Shown here: one piece after another, positions 9,952-19,177 of the stretch
Layout: each line of letters starts with the position of its first letter
Numbering within the stretch: position 1 is the stretch's first letter
Assembly (NCBI RefSeq): GCF_001421355.1
Contig: NZ_LMKC01000004.1
Location: 432,597-496,596 of the forward strand
Source: Sphingomonas sp. Leaf9
Lineage (GTDB): Bacteria; Pseudomonadota; Alphaproteobacteria; Sphingomonadales; Sphingomonadaceae
Direction: 5' to 3'
Length of the DNA stretch: 64,000 bases
Notes under the pieces: generated by a model
Seen by the model: only the letters and a program-made list of their open reading frames with translations
Database searches by the model: none
What the model was told of the DNA's origin: nothing
Position numbers and translations under genes: made by a program

Positions 9952-10263
9952 TTATTGCGGAACGGCGGAGAAGCCTAGCCCCGAGGCGAGGTCGTGCCAG
10001 TGGGGGTTGTCCTGCTCGACCAGATTCTGCTTCCAGTCGCGGTTCCACTTCTTGATCCGCTTTTCCCGCTGGATGGCAGTTTCCATCGTGTCGTGGCGTT
10101 CGAACCAGACAAGACGGTGGCAATCGTGCTCCGCGGTAAAGCCGGGGCAGGTGCCGGTGCGATGCTGGTGCAGGCGCTGGATCAGGTTGCTGGTGACGCC
10201 GGTATAGATGGTGCCGTTGCGGCGACTGGCGACGATATAAACGCAGGGTTCAAAGATGCGCAC
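9952..10263 (-). CDS. GIY-YIG nuclease domain protein
   Basis: Small protein of about 103 aa holding a single GIY-YIG domain. CVYIVASRRNGTIYTGVTS carries the two namesake motifs as YIV and YTG, followed by the conserved Arg in LIQRLHQHR and a basic REKRIKKWNRDWK segment. It belongs to the YhbQ/UPF0213-like stand-alone group, whose cellular role is not well defined. The start is GTG at 10263 or TTG at 10266; GGGGTGGGGA lies just upstream. It is 33 bases before pheS on the same strand and may lead that operon. Confidence 0.85.
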   Translation of the reverse strand: MRIFEPCVYIVASRRNGTIYTGVTSNLIQRLHQHRTGTCPGFTAEHDCHRLVWFERHDTMETAIQREKRIKKWNRDWKQNLVEQDNPHWHDLASGLGFSAVPQ

Positions 10264-10278
10264 CAATCCCCACCCCTT

Positions 10279-10375
10279 CGTCGTTCCCGCGTAGGCGGGA
10301 ACCCATACACGCCGACGTTGATACTGGAGCCGAGACGGTAGCGTCTATGGATTCCCGCCTGCGCGGGAATGACGA
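10279..10375. repeat. Family B-like paired palindrome
   Basis: Arms at about 10279-10307 and 10346-10375 are inverted copies (CGTTCCCGCGTAGGCGGGAA against TTCCCGCCTGCGCGGGAA), each with an internal palindrome. A third partial unit (CCGGGATGACGATGG) follows to about 10410. The stretch fills the gap between rplT and the GIY-YIG gene, and I see no gene in it. Confidence 0.8.
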
Positions 10376-10431
10376 TGAAGGTGAGGCTGCCTTCGCCGGG
10401 ATGACGATGGGCGGGGCGGGCAGACACAACG

Positions 10432-10463
10432 AAAAACGCCGGCGGGTTACCCCACCGGCGTTT
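10432..10463 (-). terminator. Factor-independent terminator after rplT
   Basis: Read on the minus strand, AAACGCCGG, a short GGGGTAACCC inner hairpin and CCGGCGTTTTT form a strong stem ending in a run of T. It begins about 20 bases after the rplT stop and should end the rpmI-rplT transcript. Confidence 0.85.
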
Positions 10464-10485
10464 CGCTTACCTTCAAACCGTTCGC

Positions 10486-10857
10486 TTACGCGGCGGCCTG
10501 TTCCGGCAGGGCGGCCTTCGCCTGCGCGACGATCGCCTTGAAGGCGGCTTCCTCGTGCATCGCGATGTCGGCCAGGACCTTCCGGTCGAGTTCGATGCCG
10601 GCCAGCTTGCAGCCGTGCATGAACTGCGAATAGGTGATGCCTTCCGCGCGGACACCGGCGTTGATGCGCTGGATCCACAGACCACGGAAGGTCCGCTTCT
10701 TAACCTTGCGGTCGCGATAAGCGTACTGACCGGCCTTTTCGACGGCCTGGCGAGCGATGCGGATCGTGTTCTTGCGACGGCCATAATAGCCCTTCGCCTG
10801 ATCCAAAATACGCTTGTGCTTCGCCTTGGTGGTCGTGCCGCGCTTGATACGTGCCAT
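10486..10857 (-). CDS. rplT: 50S ribosomal protein L20
   Basis: A 123-aa basic protein that binds 23S rRNA early in large-subunit assembly. It matches the family throughout: [55 protein letters not shown] and the C-terminal globular part with [20 protein letters not shown]. It lies 13 bases downstream of rpmI in the usual order. infC, often upstream of this pair in other bacteria, is not present here. Confidence 0.98.
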   Translation of the reverse strand: MARIKRGTTTKAKHKRILDQAKGYYGRRKNTIRIARQAVEKAGQYAYRDRKVKKRTFRGLWIQRINAGVRAEGITYSQFMHGCKLAGIELDRKVLADIAMHEEAAFKAIVAQAKAALPEQAAA

Positions 10858-10870
10858 TGCTCAGTACTCC

Positions 10871-11074
10871 TTAACGAAGGCCGTAGGGCGCCCACGCCTT
10901 GACACGGGCGGTGTCGGCGTCGGCCAGGACCGAAGTCCCGCGGTTCTGGCGGATGTACTTCGCGTTGTGCGAGATCAGGCGGTGGCGCTTGCCCGCGACA
11001 CCGTGCTTGATCTTGCCGGTGGCGGTGAGCTTGAAGCGCTTCTTCACGCCGCTCTTGGTCTTGAGCTTGGGCAT
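10871..11074 (-). CDS. rpmI: 50S ribosomal protein L35
   Basis: A 67-aa basic large-subunit protein: MPKLKTKSGVKKRFKLTATG followed by KRHRLISHNAKYIRQNRGTS. The ATG at 11074 has GAGGAG eight bases upstream on the minus strand. The longer open frame upstream has no family similarity and overlaps the divergent promoter region, so it is rejected. It forms an operon with rplT. Confidence 0.97.
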   Translation of the reverse strand: MPKLKTKSGVKKRFKLTATGKIKHGVAGKRHRLISHNAKYIRQNRGTSVLADADTARVKAWAPYGLR

Positions 11075-11232
11075 TTTGGTCTCCTCAAATATCACGACGT
11101 GCGGATTGCCGCGGCAGCCCCAGATGGCCGGGCGAATCCCTGAAAGGTCGTGGAAAGAGCGCGCCCCTAACCCGCCCGTCACGAAAACGCAACCGCCGGA
11201 ACTCGTTTCGCCCCCGAACGCTTGTGGACGCG

Positions 11233-13350
11233 ATGGCCGAAGTTTCCGCAACGACCGGCACCCCCGATGCCCCACGCCGCCGCGACTGGCGGCGAATCGC
11301 GATTCGGACATTGCTCGGCATCGTCGCGGCGATCATCCTCGCCTGGGCAATCCTGTTCGTTACCAAGGGCCGGTTCCTGAAGGGCACGTTCGAGCGCGTC
11401 GCGTCGTCGCAGAGCGGTCGGACGGTGCGGGTGGCCGGCGATTTCCAGTTCTATTTCAACCCGTTGAACCTGAAATTCCTTGCCGAAGGGCTGTCGGTGT
11501 CGAACCCCGACTGGGCCGGCGGCGGCAATCTGTTCGAAGCGAAGAAGATCGACAGCTCGGTTGCGACGCTGACCTTCGTGGTCGGGCGGCGGCGGGTCAA
11601 CTGGCTCGAACTCGATGGCGCACGTGCCGATCTCCACTGGGATGCCCAGCGCAAGCGCAACACCTGGACCTTTGGCGATCCCGACAAGCCGGGGAAAAAG
11701 CTCGAACTGCCGATCGTGCGCAGCGGCATCTTTCGCGATACGCGGATACGGTACCGCGACCCGCAATTCCGGCTCGACGGGACGTTTGACCTCGACACGA
11801 CGATCACCGCGGGCGCGCAATTCGAAAGCGCGATTCGCGCCACCGGACGCGGCACGGTGCGCGGACGCCCGTTTCGCCTGACCGGGCAGCTGCAATCGCC
11901 GAACGCGACGATTCGCGGCGGTAAAAATCAGCTGACCGCGCGGATCGAGGTTGCCCGGTCGGTCGCGATCCTCGCCGGCACGCTGCCCGGCCCTACCCAG
12001 CTCGACGGATCGAACCTCGCCGTCCGGCTGCGCGGGGCAAATCTGGCCGATGTGTTCGCCACGCTCGGCATCCTGACGCCCAATACCCGCCGTTACCGCC
12101 TGACCGGGCGCATGACCAAGGACGGGGCGGACTGGAAGTTCACCCGGCTGAAGGGGGTGTTCGGCGACAGCGACCTGGCGGGCAGCCTGACCGTCACGCA
12201 GCGCGAACCGCGCCTGTTGCTCACCGCCGACCTGACGTCGCGCACGCTCGACATCGTCGATATGTCGGCGTTCGTCGGCTACGATCTCGAACGGGTCGAG
12301 GCACAGGGCGCGGCGGGCGTGATCGCGCGTGACGGTGGCGCGCCGCGCCTGCTGCCCGACGCGAAGCTGAACGTCGAAGCGCTGCGCAATTTCGATGCGA
12401 AGGTTCGCTACAAGGTCGGCACGGTTCGCGCGCGCAGCCTGCCAGTGTCGGACGTCGACCTGACGCTCGACCTGAACGACCGGCTGCTGAAGCTGTCGCC
12501 GCTGACCTTTGCCATGGCGCGCGGCAACGTTGCGTCGGATATCGTCATCGACGCCCGCCGCCGCCCCGCCGTCACCGATTACGACATTCGCCTGTCGCCG
12601 ACGCCGATGGGGCGGCTGCTGGCCGGCTGGGGTGTCGAGGAGGCAGGCACCAGCGGCACGGTCAAGGCGCGGGTGAAGCTAACCGGCACCGGCGATACCG
12701 TACACGACTCGCTGGCGGCTTCCAACGGCCGCATCGCGATCATCCTGCCGGCCGGCAGCTTCTGGACCCGCAATATCCAGTTGTCAGAACTCGACCTCGG
12801 CACCTTTGCGCAAAAGATGTTCGAGGGAAAATTGAAGGAGCCGGTGCGGATCAACTGCGGGCTGATCGGCTTTACCGTGCGCGGCGGCGTGGCGGCGGCG
12901 GACCCGATCCTGATCGATACGCAGAAGAACGTGATGATCGGGCGCGGCGGATTCAGCTTCCGCAACGAATCGATCGACCTGGCGGTGCGCGCCGATTCGA
13001 AACGCTTTTCGCTGTTCGCCGGCCAGTCGCCGGTCGGCATCGGCGGCTATTTCGCCGCCCCGCGCTATTCGGTCATCAGCCCGGAATTACTGGGGCGCGC
13101 CGGGGCCGGGCTGGGCCTCTCGATCGTGGCGACGCCACTGGCGGGCGTGCTGGCGTTTGTCGATCCCGGCGATGCGAAGGGCGCGGCGTGTGGTCCGATC
13201 CTGTCCGGCGCGACCGCCCGCGCACAGCGGACCAAGGATGGCGAAGCGCGCGACGATGTGGGGCGTGGCACGACGGCGAAGGCGGAGGATGGCCGTTCCA
13301 ACCGGGGTGAGCGGAAGGAACAGCGCAAGAAGTTTTTGGGCATCTTCTGA
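11233..13350 (+). CDS. AsmA family protein
   Basis: Large envelope protein of about 705 aa anchored by one N-terminal helix (IAIRTLLGIVAAIILAWAILFV, about residues 22-43), with a long beta-rich periplasmic part. The start of the ectodomain (RTVRVAGDFQFYFNPLNLKFLAEGLSV) and the C-terminal block with RINCGLIGFTVRGGVA are the two AsmA regions. Members form groove-shaped bridges linked to phospholipid transport or outer-membrane assembly. GTG at 11224 is an alternative start; neither has a strong binding site. It is divergent from rpmI. The C-terminus is Arg/Lys-rich. Confidence 0.88.
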   Translation: MAEVSATTGTPDAPRRRDWRRIAIRTLLGIVAAIILAWAILFVTKGRFLKGTFERVASSQSGRTVRVAGDFQFYFNPLNLKFLAEGLSVSNPDWAGGGNLFEAKKIDSSVATLTFVVGRRRVNWLELDGARADLHWDAQRKRNTWTFGDPDKPGKKLELPIVRSGIFRDTRIRYRDPQFRLDGTFDLDTTITAGAQFESAIRATGRGTVRGRPFRLTGQLQSPNATIRGGKNQLTARIEVARSVAILAGTLPGPTQLDGSNLAVRLRGANLADVFATLGILTPNTRRYRLTGRMTKDGADWKFTRLKGVFGDSDLAGSLTVTQREPRLLLTADLTSRTLDIVDMSAFVGYDLERVEAQGAAGVIARDGGAPRLLPDAKLNVEALRNFDAKVRYKVGTVRARSLPVSDVDLTLDLNDRLLKLSPLTFAMARGNVASDIVIDARRRPAVTDYDIRLSPTPMGRLLAGWGVEEAGTSGTVKARVKLTGTGDTVHDSLAASNGRIAIILPAGSFWTRNIQLSELDLGTFAQKMFEGKLKEPVRINCGLIGFTVRGGVAAADPILIDTQKNVMIGRGGFSFRNESIDLAVRADSKRFSLFAGQSPVGIGGYFAAPRYSVISPELLGRAGAGLGLSIVATPLAGVLAFVDPGDAKGAACGPILSGATARAQRTKDGEARDDVGRGTTAKAEDGRSNRGERKEQRKKFLGIF

Positions 13351-13356
13351 CCGGGA

Positions 13357-14136
13357 TCACATAATTCCCGGAAACGCCCCGCCATCGATCAACAGGCTCT
13401 GCCCGGTAATGAACCCGGCCTTGTCCGAACACAGGAACGCGCACGCTGCGCCGAATTCCGCCGGATCGCCGATCCGCTTGGCGGGAATCGATTCGGCCCG
13501 CTTCGCCTTTTCCTCGGCCGGGGTCGTGCCGTTCTTTGCCGCCGCCGCCTGCGTCATCGACGCGATACGCGCGGTGTCGAACGATCCGGGGAGCAGGCCG
13601 TTGATCGTCACGTTCGACCCCGCCACCTGCCGTGCAATGCCAGCGACGAAACCCGTCAGCCCAGCGCGCGCGCCGCTCGACAGGTCGAGGCCGGGCAGCG
13701 GCATCTTGACCGATCCGGAGGTGATGTTGACCACCCGCCCGAACCCGCGCGCCACCATGCCCGGCAACACCGCCTGGATTAGCAGCGCGGGCGTCACGAA
13801 ATTGGCCTCCACCCCGGCGCGGATGCCGTCGGCCTCCAGCTCGGTATAGGGTTTGAGCGGCGGGCCGCCGTTGTTGTTGACGAGGATGTCGGGGTCTGGA
13901 CAGGCGGCCAGCAACGCCGCGCGGCCTTCCTCGGTCGACAGGTCGCCGACGACCTCGGTCACCGTCACCCCGGTTTCGGCGCGAATCGCTGCCGCCGTCT
14001 CATGCAGCTTCGCCGCATCGCGCCCGTTGACGACGACATCGACCCCGGCCCGCGCCAGTTCGAGCGCGCAGGCGCGGCCAAGGCCGGCACTCGACGCGCA
14101 CACGATCGCTTTGCGACCGGCAATTCCCAGATCCAT
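13357..14136 (-). CDS. SDR family oxidoreductase with an atypical active site
   Basis: A 259-aa short-chain dehydrogenase/reductase. The nucleotide-binding loop ASSAGLG is at 14-20, VNNNGGPP at about 87-93 (NNAG-type), the serine in NITSGS at about 140-142 and a C-terminal IDGG. At the place of the catalytic Tyr-x3-Lys the sequence reads SSGARAGL, so Tyr is Ser153 and Lys is Arg157. Many relatives with SxARAG are annotated as 3-oxoacyl-ACP reductase-like, but their chemistry is not secure. It lies 11 bases downstream of the ABC permease gene and may be cotranscribed. Confidence 0.88.
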   Translation of the reverse strand: MDLGIAGRKAIVCASSAGLGRACALELARAGVDVVVNGRDAAKLHETAAAIRAETGVTVTEVVGDLSTEEGRAALLAACPDPDILVNNNGGPPLKPYTELEADGIRAGVEANFVTPALLIQAVLPGMVARGFGRVVNITSGSVKMPLPGLDLSSGARAGLTGFVAGIARQVAGSNVTINGLLPGSFDTARIASMTQAAAAKNGTTPAEEKAKRAESIPAKRIGDPAEFGAACAFLCSDKAGFITGQSLLIDGGAFPGIM

Positions 14137-14147
14137 CGCGTTGGTCC

Positions 14148-14915
14148 TTATTTCTTGAGCCGCCATCCGGTGCGGAAGATGACGGTGATGACGCCCACGC
14201 AGATGCACAGAAAACCGAAGGTCGCGCCCAGGCTCGCCTCGACCGGCACGTCGCCGGTGCCGAAGAAGGTCCAGCGGAACCCGCTGATGAGATAGACGAT
14301 CGGATTGAACAGGCTGATCGTCCGCCAGACGCCCGGCAGCATGTCGATCGAATAGAAGGCACCGCCCAGGAAGGTCAGCGGAGTGACGACCAGCAGCGGG
14401 ATGACCTGCAACTGTTCGAACCCCTTGGCCCATAGTCCGAGGATGAAGCCGAACAGGCAGAAGGTGGCCGCGACCAGCACCAGATAGCACAGCGCCCAGA
14501 TCGGATGCGCGACCTGCACGTCGACGAACAGGTGTGCGGTGGCGAAGATGACCAGCGCGACGATCACCGACTTGCTCGCCGCCGCCCCGACATAACCGAC
14601 TAGGGTCTCCAGCGTGGAGACCGGGGCGGAGAGCAGTTCATAGATCGTGCCCGACCATTTGGGCATGAAGATGCCGAAACTGGCGTTGAAGATGCTTTCG
14701 GTCAGCATCGTCAGCATCATGAGGCCCGGCACGATGAATGCGCCGTACGGCACGCCCGACACCTCGTTCATCCGGCTGCCGATCGCGGTGCCGAACACCA
14801 CGAAATAGAGCGAGGTGGTGATGACCGGCGTCATCAGCGAGGTCCAGATCGTCCGCCCGAACCGCGCCAGTTCGAAGCGATAGATCGCCAGCACGCCATG
14901 CCAGTTGAACGTCAT
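14148..14915 (-). CDS. ABC-2 type transporter permease
   Basis: A 255-aa inner-membrane protein with six predicted helices. The N-terminal amphipathic start ([20 protein letters not shown]), the central [16 protein letters not shown] coupling region and the [14 protein letters not shown]-terminal signature identify an ABC-2 export permease of the YadH/NodJ-like class. Its ATG overlaps the stop of the ATPase gene by four bases, so the two form one exporter. Cargo unknown. Confidence 0.93.
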   Translation of the reverse strand: MTFNWHGVLAIYRFELARFGRTIWTSLMTPVITTSLYFVVFGTAIGSRMNEVSGVPYGAFIVPGLMMLTMLTESIFNASFGIFMPKWSGTIYELLSAPVSTLETLVGYVGAAASKSVIVALVIFATAHLFVDVQVAHPIWALCYLVLVAATFCLFGFILGLWAKGFEQLQVIPLLVVTPLTFLGGAFYSIDMLPGVWRTISLFNPIVYLISGFRWTFFGTGDVPVEASLGATFGFLCICVGVITVIFRTGWRLKK

Positions 14916-15847
14916 GCCCGGCCCTCCTGTTCATGGACCAGCCCGACGAAGATATCCTCGAGGCTCGACTGTTTGGTGGCGATATCCTTCCACGCAATCC
15001 CGGCCTCGTCGGCGGCGCGCAGCAGCGCGCGCACCCCGTTATCCTCGGCCTTCGCATCGAACGCGAAGGTCAGCGCATGGCCTTCGTCGGACAGCTCCAG
15101 CGGCCAATGCGCCAGTGCCGCCGGCACTTCGGGCAACGGGTCGGGCAGCGTCAGCGTCAGCGTCTTCTTGCCCAGCTTGCGCATCAGCGCCTGTTTCTCC
15201 TCGACCAGGATCAACCGGCCCTTGGCGATCACGCCCACCCGGTCGGCCATCTCCTCGGCCTCCTCGATATAGTGCGTGGTCAGGATGATGGTGACGCCGC
15301 GCTGGCGCAGATCGTGGACCAGCCGCCACATGTCGCGGCGCAGCTCCACATCGACGCCGGCGGTCGGTTCGTCGAGGAACAGGATGTCCGGCTCGTGGGA
15401 CAGCGCCTTGGCGATCATTACCCGCCGCTTCATGCCGCCCGACAGCTCGGTCATCTTCGCATCGCGCTTGTCCCACAGGGTCAGGTCGCGCAGCAGCTTT
15501 TCGATGAACGCCGGGTCGCCATGCCGCCCGAACAGCCGGCGGGAAAAGGTGACGGTCGCCATCACCGTTTCGAACGCATCGGTCAGCAGCTCCTGCGGCA
15601 CCAGCCCGATCCGTGTCCGCGTCTCGCGATAGTCGCCGACCGTATCGAACCCGGCGGCGGTGATCGTACCCGCGCTGGCGGTCACGATGCCGCAGATGAT
15701 GCTGATGAGCGTCGTCTTGCCCGCGCCGTTCGGCCCCAGCAGCGCGAAAATCTCGCCCTTCGCGATGTCTAGGTCGGTCGGCTGAAGCGCGACGGTACCG
15801 GACTTGTACGTCTTGGCGATGCCCCGGATCGAAAGAATGGTTTCCAT
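14912..15847 (-). CDS. ABC transporter ATP-binding protein
   Basis: A 311-aa ATPase partner of the ABC-2 permease. Walker A GPNGAGKT is near residues 38-45, the signature is LSGGMKRR, Walker B is [12 protein letters not shown] and the switch His is in [12 protein letters not shown]. The C-terminal extension of about 90 residues resembles that of YadG/CcmA-like drug or polysaccharide exporters. ATG at 15847 is preferred; a GTG six codons upstream (15865) is possible, and neither has a clear binding site. Confidence 0.94.
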   Translation of the reverse strand: METILSIRGIAKTYKSGTVALQPTDLDIAKGEIFALLGPNGAGKTTLISIICGIVTASAGTITAAGFDTVGDYRETRTRIGLVPQELLTDAFETVMATVTFSRRLFGRHGDPAFIEKLLRDLTLWDKRDAKMTELSGGMKRRVMIAKALSHEPDILFLDEPTAGVDVELRRDMWRLVHDLRQRGVTIILTTHYIEEAEEMADRVGVIAKGRLILVEEKQALMRKLGKKTLTLTLPDPLPEVPAALAHWPLELSDEGHALTFAFDAKAEDNGVRALLRAADEAGIAWKDIATKQSSLEDIFVGLVHEQEGRA

Positions 15848-15888
15848 AAGAACGGCTTGTTTCACGCTTCGATGACCGGGGGAAGTCG

Positions 15889-17001
15889 CTATCCCAACAC
15901 GTCGGTTAACAAACGCCGCCAGTTGCCGCCCATGATCGCATCCACTTCCCGGCTACGGAAGCCGACGGCGGTGAGCGCGTCGGCGATACGCCGCATCCGG
16001 TCGATATGGTTCAGCGCGGGAATGACGACATGTTCCGGTGTCCAGTCGAACCCGGCAATCCCCTGCGACCGCATCGCCCGCCACCATTCCAGATATTCGG
16101 CGACGCCGCGGGCATTGTCGTTGTTGAGCGTCAGCAGGTTTTCCTGGCCACCCATCGGAAAGTCGTTGGCGACGCCGACGGCATCGATCCCGCCGACCCG
16201 CACGACATGCCGGACCTGCGCGACATAATCGGCCACGGTCGGCACCTTTTTGCGCGTCAGCCAGAAGCTCATCATGAAAATGCCCATCACCCCGCCACGC
16301 TCCGCAATCGCACGGATCACGGTGTCGGGGGCGCAGCGCGGATGGTCGACGATCGCGCGGACGGCGCCGTGGCTGAGCGCGATCGGCGTGGTCGATCGCG
16401 TCGCCGCCTCCAGCATGGTCGCGTCCGACCCGTGGCTGACATCGGGCAGGATGCGCAGCCGGTTCATTTCGGCAAGCCCGGCGATGCCGAGCGGCGTCAA
16501 GCCGCTTTGCTTGGGCTGCAGCGCGCCGCCGGCAAACCGGTTGTCGTTGTGGTGGGTGAATTGCAGGACGCGCAGGCCCTTGGCGTGAAACCGTGCGATC
16601 CGGCCCAGATCGTCCTCGATCATCTCGGTCGACTGGAATTGCAGGAACGTCGCACAGCCCGGCCGGCTGCCGATATCGCTGCCCTTCAGCGCGAGATAGG
16701 CATGGGGCGATTGGTGCAGCCGGGCCACCGCCTTGTCGATCGCGGCGTCATTGGCGCGAAAGCCGCGCAGGTAGCGGGGAATGCCCGCTGCATCGCGAAC
16801 CTCCTCGACCTCCGATATGTCGGCGATCATCGCGTTCAGTCCGGCGCGACCGATATCGGCCAGGTCCTTCGGCAGGAAACTGAGCGAATCGATGAAGAGG
16901 CGGTGGGAACGGCCGGTGCGAGGCACCGCAATCGCCATGCCCGGCGCGATGCCGCCTGCGACCAGTCCGCCGACCACCGAACGCCGTGTGATTACCGCCA
17001 T
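15889..17001 (-). CDS. M19 (membrane dipeptidase) family protein lacking several metal ligands, Tat-exported
   Basis: A 370-aa protein with a Tat-type signal ([13 protein letters not shown], residues 5-17). The amidohydrolase-type barrel matches renal dipeptidase homologues at the later ligand blocks: [12 protein letters not shown] (149-159), LPDVSHGSD (185-193) and [10 protein letters not shown] (208-217). The first motif, normally IDGHND, reads IDSLSF (37-42), losing both His and Asp. The usual bridging Glu position reads FQST. It may be a pseudoenzyme, or a subfamily with altered chemistry. It is 22 bases downstream of the DsbA-like gene on the same strand. Confidence 0.85.
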   Translation of the reverse strand: MAVITRRSVVGGLVAGGIAPGMAIAVPRTGRSHRLFIDSLSFLPKDLADIGRAGLNAMIADISEVEEVRDAAGIPRYLRGFRANDAAIDKAVARLHQSPHAYLALKGSDIGSRPGCATFLQFQSTEMIEDDLGRIARFHAKGLRVLQFTHHNDNRFAGGALQPKQSGLTPLGIAGLAEMNRLRILPDVSHGSDATMLEAATRSTTPIALSHGAVRAIVDHPRCAPDTVIRAIAERGGVMGIFMMSFWLTRKKVPTVADYVAQVRHVVRVGGIDAVGVANDFPMGGQENLLTLNNDNARGVAEYLEWWRAMRSQGIAGFDWTPEHVVIPALNHIDRMRRIADALTAVGFRSREVDAIMGGNWRRLLTDVLG

Positions 17002-17023
17002 GGGCCTGCCCCTTGTCCTGCGC

Positions 17024-17752
17024 TTATCCCGGCCGTCCCGCCTTGCGCGCGTCTGCCACCGCGGTCTGCAACGCGGGAAGCGTCTGCGCGCCGCTCAACA
17101 CCTGGTCGCCGACCACCCACGACGGGGTGCCGGTGAAGCCGAGCGTGCCCGCCGTCTTCAGGTTGCGCTCGATCTCCGCCACCACCTGCGGCGATCGGAT
17201 CGCGGCCTCGGCGGCGGCGATGTCCAGCCCGGCGGTGGTCGCCGCCTGCCGGATCGTGTCGGCGTCGACCCGGCCGCTGGCATAGAGCGCGTCGTGGAAC
17301 GGCTTGAACTTGTTCTGGAGCGCGGCGGCCAGCGCCCATTCGGCGGCAGTGCGGCTGTCGGGCGACAGGATCGGCAGCTCGCGATAGACGATGCGGACGT
17401 TCGGGTCGCTGGCGATCAGGCCGGTAATCGCGGGCAGGCTGGCGCGGCAGAAGCCGCAGGCATAGTCGAGATAGGCGACGACGCTGACATCGCCCTTCGG
17501 ATTGCCGGCGATCGCACCGGGGAACGGCTCGACGATCGCGCTGCGGTTCGCCGCCACCGCCTTGCCCGATTCCTTGGCCTGCAACCGGCGCATTGCTTCG
17601 GGCAGGATTTCGGGATTGGCGAGGATATAGTCGCGCACCACCGTCTCGGTCGCGGCACGATCACCCCCGCCGCGCCCGGCGACGATCGCGCCGCCCGCAC
17701 CCGCCGCCGCTGCGGCGACCAGCATGGCGATATTTCCGATTTTACCCATCAT
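17024..17752 (-). CDS. DsbA-family thioredoxin-like protein
   Basis: A 242-aa periplasmic or membrane-anchored thiol-disulfide protein. A hydrophobic N-terminus (IAMLVAAAAAGAGGAIVAG) is followed by a DILANPE-like leader segment and a thioredoxin fold. The active site CGFC is at 99-102, an inserted helical domain follows, and the cis-Pro loop is GFTGTPSWVV. This layout matches the Com1/DsbD-like group common in alphaproteobacteria. The ATG at 17752 overlaps the stop of the upstream M48 protease gene (ATGA), favouring this start over the ATG at 17749. Confidence 0.92.
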   Translation of the reverse strand: MMGKIGNIAMLVAAAAAGAGGAIVAGRGGGDRAATETVVRDYILANPEILPEAMRRLQAKESGKAVAANRSAIVEPFPGAIAGNPKGDVSVVAYLDYACGFCRASLPAITGLIASDPNVRIVYRELPILSPDSRTAAEWALAAALQNKFKPFHDALYASGRVDADTIRQAATTAGLDIAAAEAAIRSPQVVAEIERNLKTAGTLGFTGTPSWVVGDQVLSGAQTLPALQTAVADARKAGRPG

Positions 17753-19107
17753 TCCCCCCGACGCCGGCGATGGCGACGTTCTTCCTCGAACGCCGTCTGC
17801 GACGTCATCTGTATGTCCTGTGCGCGAATCCAGTCGCGCGACCCTTGCGGCAACAACGCCATCGCCCGCCGCGCGCTGGCCAGCGCCATGCCGGTATCGC
17901 CCGCCAGCGACGCATATTCGGCCATCGCCAGCGCGACCCGCGCCGGATCGCCGCGGCGTTCGTACAGGATGCTCAGCTGATACCACGCGAACGGGTTCTG
18001 CGTGTCGCGGGCGATCGCCTGCTTCAGCACCCGTTCCGCCTCGTCCAGCAGCGCGGGGTCCTCGGCCGCGATCAGCGCATGGCCAAAGGTCGCGGCGATC
18101 AGCGGCGAGGAGCGCGTCCGGTCGGTGGCCTCGCGCAGCGCCGACAATGCTTCCTTGGGCTTGCCCGATTCGAGCAGGATTTGCCCTTCGAGTTCGAGGA
18201 AATAGGGATCGTCGGGCGCGGCCTTTACCAGCGCCAGCGTCTCTGCCGCCGCCTGCTCCGGATAGCCCGATTCGTGATAGGCATAGGCGCGGGCATAATG
18301 GGCATAGATGCTCTGGTCGCTGGCTGGATAGCGGCGCAGCGTGTCCTGCGGATCGCTGACATAGCCGCGCAGCTTCGCCTGCACCCGCTTGAACCTGGTT
18401 TCCAGCGCCGGGTCGGTCGGTGCCTTGAACCCGGGCGATGCCTGCACATCGGCCGTCAGATTGGCGATGCGTTCGCCGGTCAGCGGGTGGGTGCGCTGAT
18501 AGCCATTGTCCTGCGGGATCGCGAGGCGATATTCCATGTTCTGGAGCTTCTTGAAGAAGTCCAGCATCCCCTGTCCCGAGATATTGGCGCCGCGCAGGAA
18601 CCGCGCGCCCGCCGCGTCGGCCGAACTTTCCTGTGTCCGGCTGAACGCCAGATAGCTGCCCATCGCGGCCTGCTGCCCCGCCGCCAGGATGCCCGCGCCC
18701 GCTTCGCCCGCGCCGGCCGCCATCGCCGCGACGCCCAGCAACAGGCTGAGCACGGTAATCCCGGTCGCCGGGGCCATGCCGCGCCCGGCCAGCGGCACAT
18801 GCCCGCCGACAATATGGCCGATCTCGTGCGCGATGACGCCTTGCACCTCGTTCGCATGGGCGGCGGCGTCGATCAGCCCGCTATGGACGTAGACCGTCTG
18901 TCCGCCCGCGACGAAGGCATTGATCGACTTGTCCTGCAGCAGCACGACGTTGAAATTGCGCGGGTCGAGTCCCGCCGCGACCGCGATCGGGCGCGACATG
19001 TCGGTCAGCAGCGCCTCCGTCTCGGCATCGCGCAGCATCGACTGGGCGGCGGCGGGCTGGGTGAACAGGAGGATGGCGGCGACGATGCCGCCCAGCGCGC
19101 GCTTCAT
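17749..19107 (-). CDS. M48 metalloprotease with TPR region (BepA/YfgC-like)
   Basis: A 452-aa periplasmic zinc protease. The signal peptide (FMKRALGGIVAAILLFTQPAAAQ) is followed by the M48 domain with HEIGH, the second zinc region ESSADAAGARFL carrying the third ligand Glu, and a C-terminal half of TPR-like helices. E. coli BepA degrades stalled LptD and assists outer-membrane assembly, and a similar envelope quality-control role is likely. The coupling by a 4-base overlap to a DsbA-like protein fits this, because LptD needs disulfide bonds. ATG at 19107 begins the signal peptide. Confidence 0.92.
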   Translation of the reverse strand: MKRALGGIVAAILLFTQPAAAQSMLRDAETEALLTDMSRPIAVAAGLDPRNFNVVLLQDKSINAFVAGGQTVYVHSGLIDAAAHANEVQGVIAHEIGHIVGGHVPLAGRGMAPATGITVLSLLLGVAAMAAGAGEAGAGILAAGQQAAMGSYLAFSRTQESSADAAGARFLRGANISGQGMLDFFKKLQNMEYRLAIPQDNGYQRTHPLTGERIANLTADVQASPGFKAPTDPALETRFKRVQAKLRGYVSDPQDTLRRYPASDQSIYAHYARAYAYHESGYPEQAAAETLALVKAAPDDPYFLELEGQILLESGKPKEALSALREATDRTRSSPLIAATFGHALIAAEDPALLDEAERVLKQAIARDTQNPFAWYQLSILYERRGDPARVALAMAEYASLAGDTGMALASARRAMALLPQGSRDWIRAQDIQMTSQTAFEEERRHRRRRGE

Positions 19108-19177
19108 GAAGGTCCTTATCGGCCAGGGGGCGGACACCGGTCAACGCCGCGATGCCGCCCGCTGGCTGAACCGTGCG

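Noticed and set aside
11075..11232. Ribosomal-protein leader (L20-type) upstream of rpmI
   Set aside because: No clear L20-binding mimic structure could be drawn; the region is also the divergent promoter of the AsmA-like gene.
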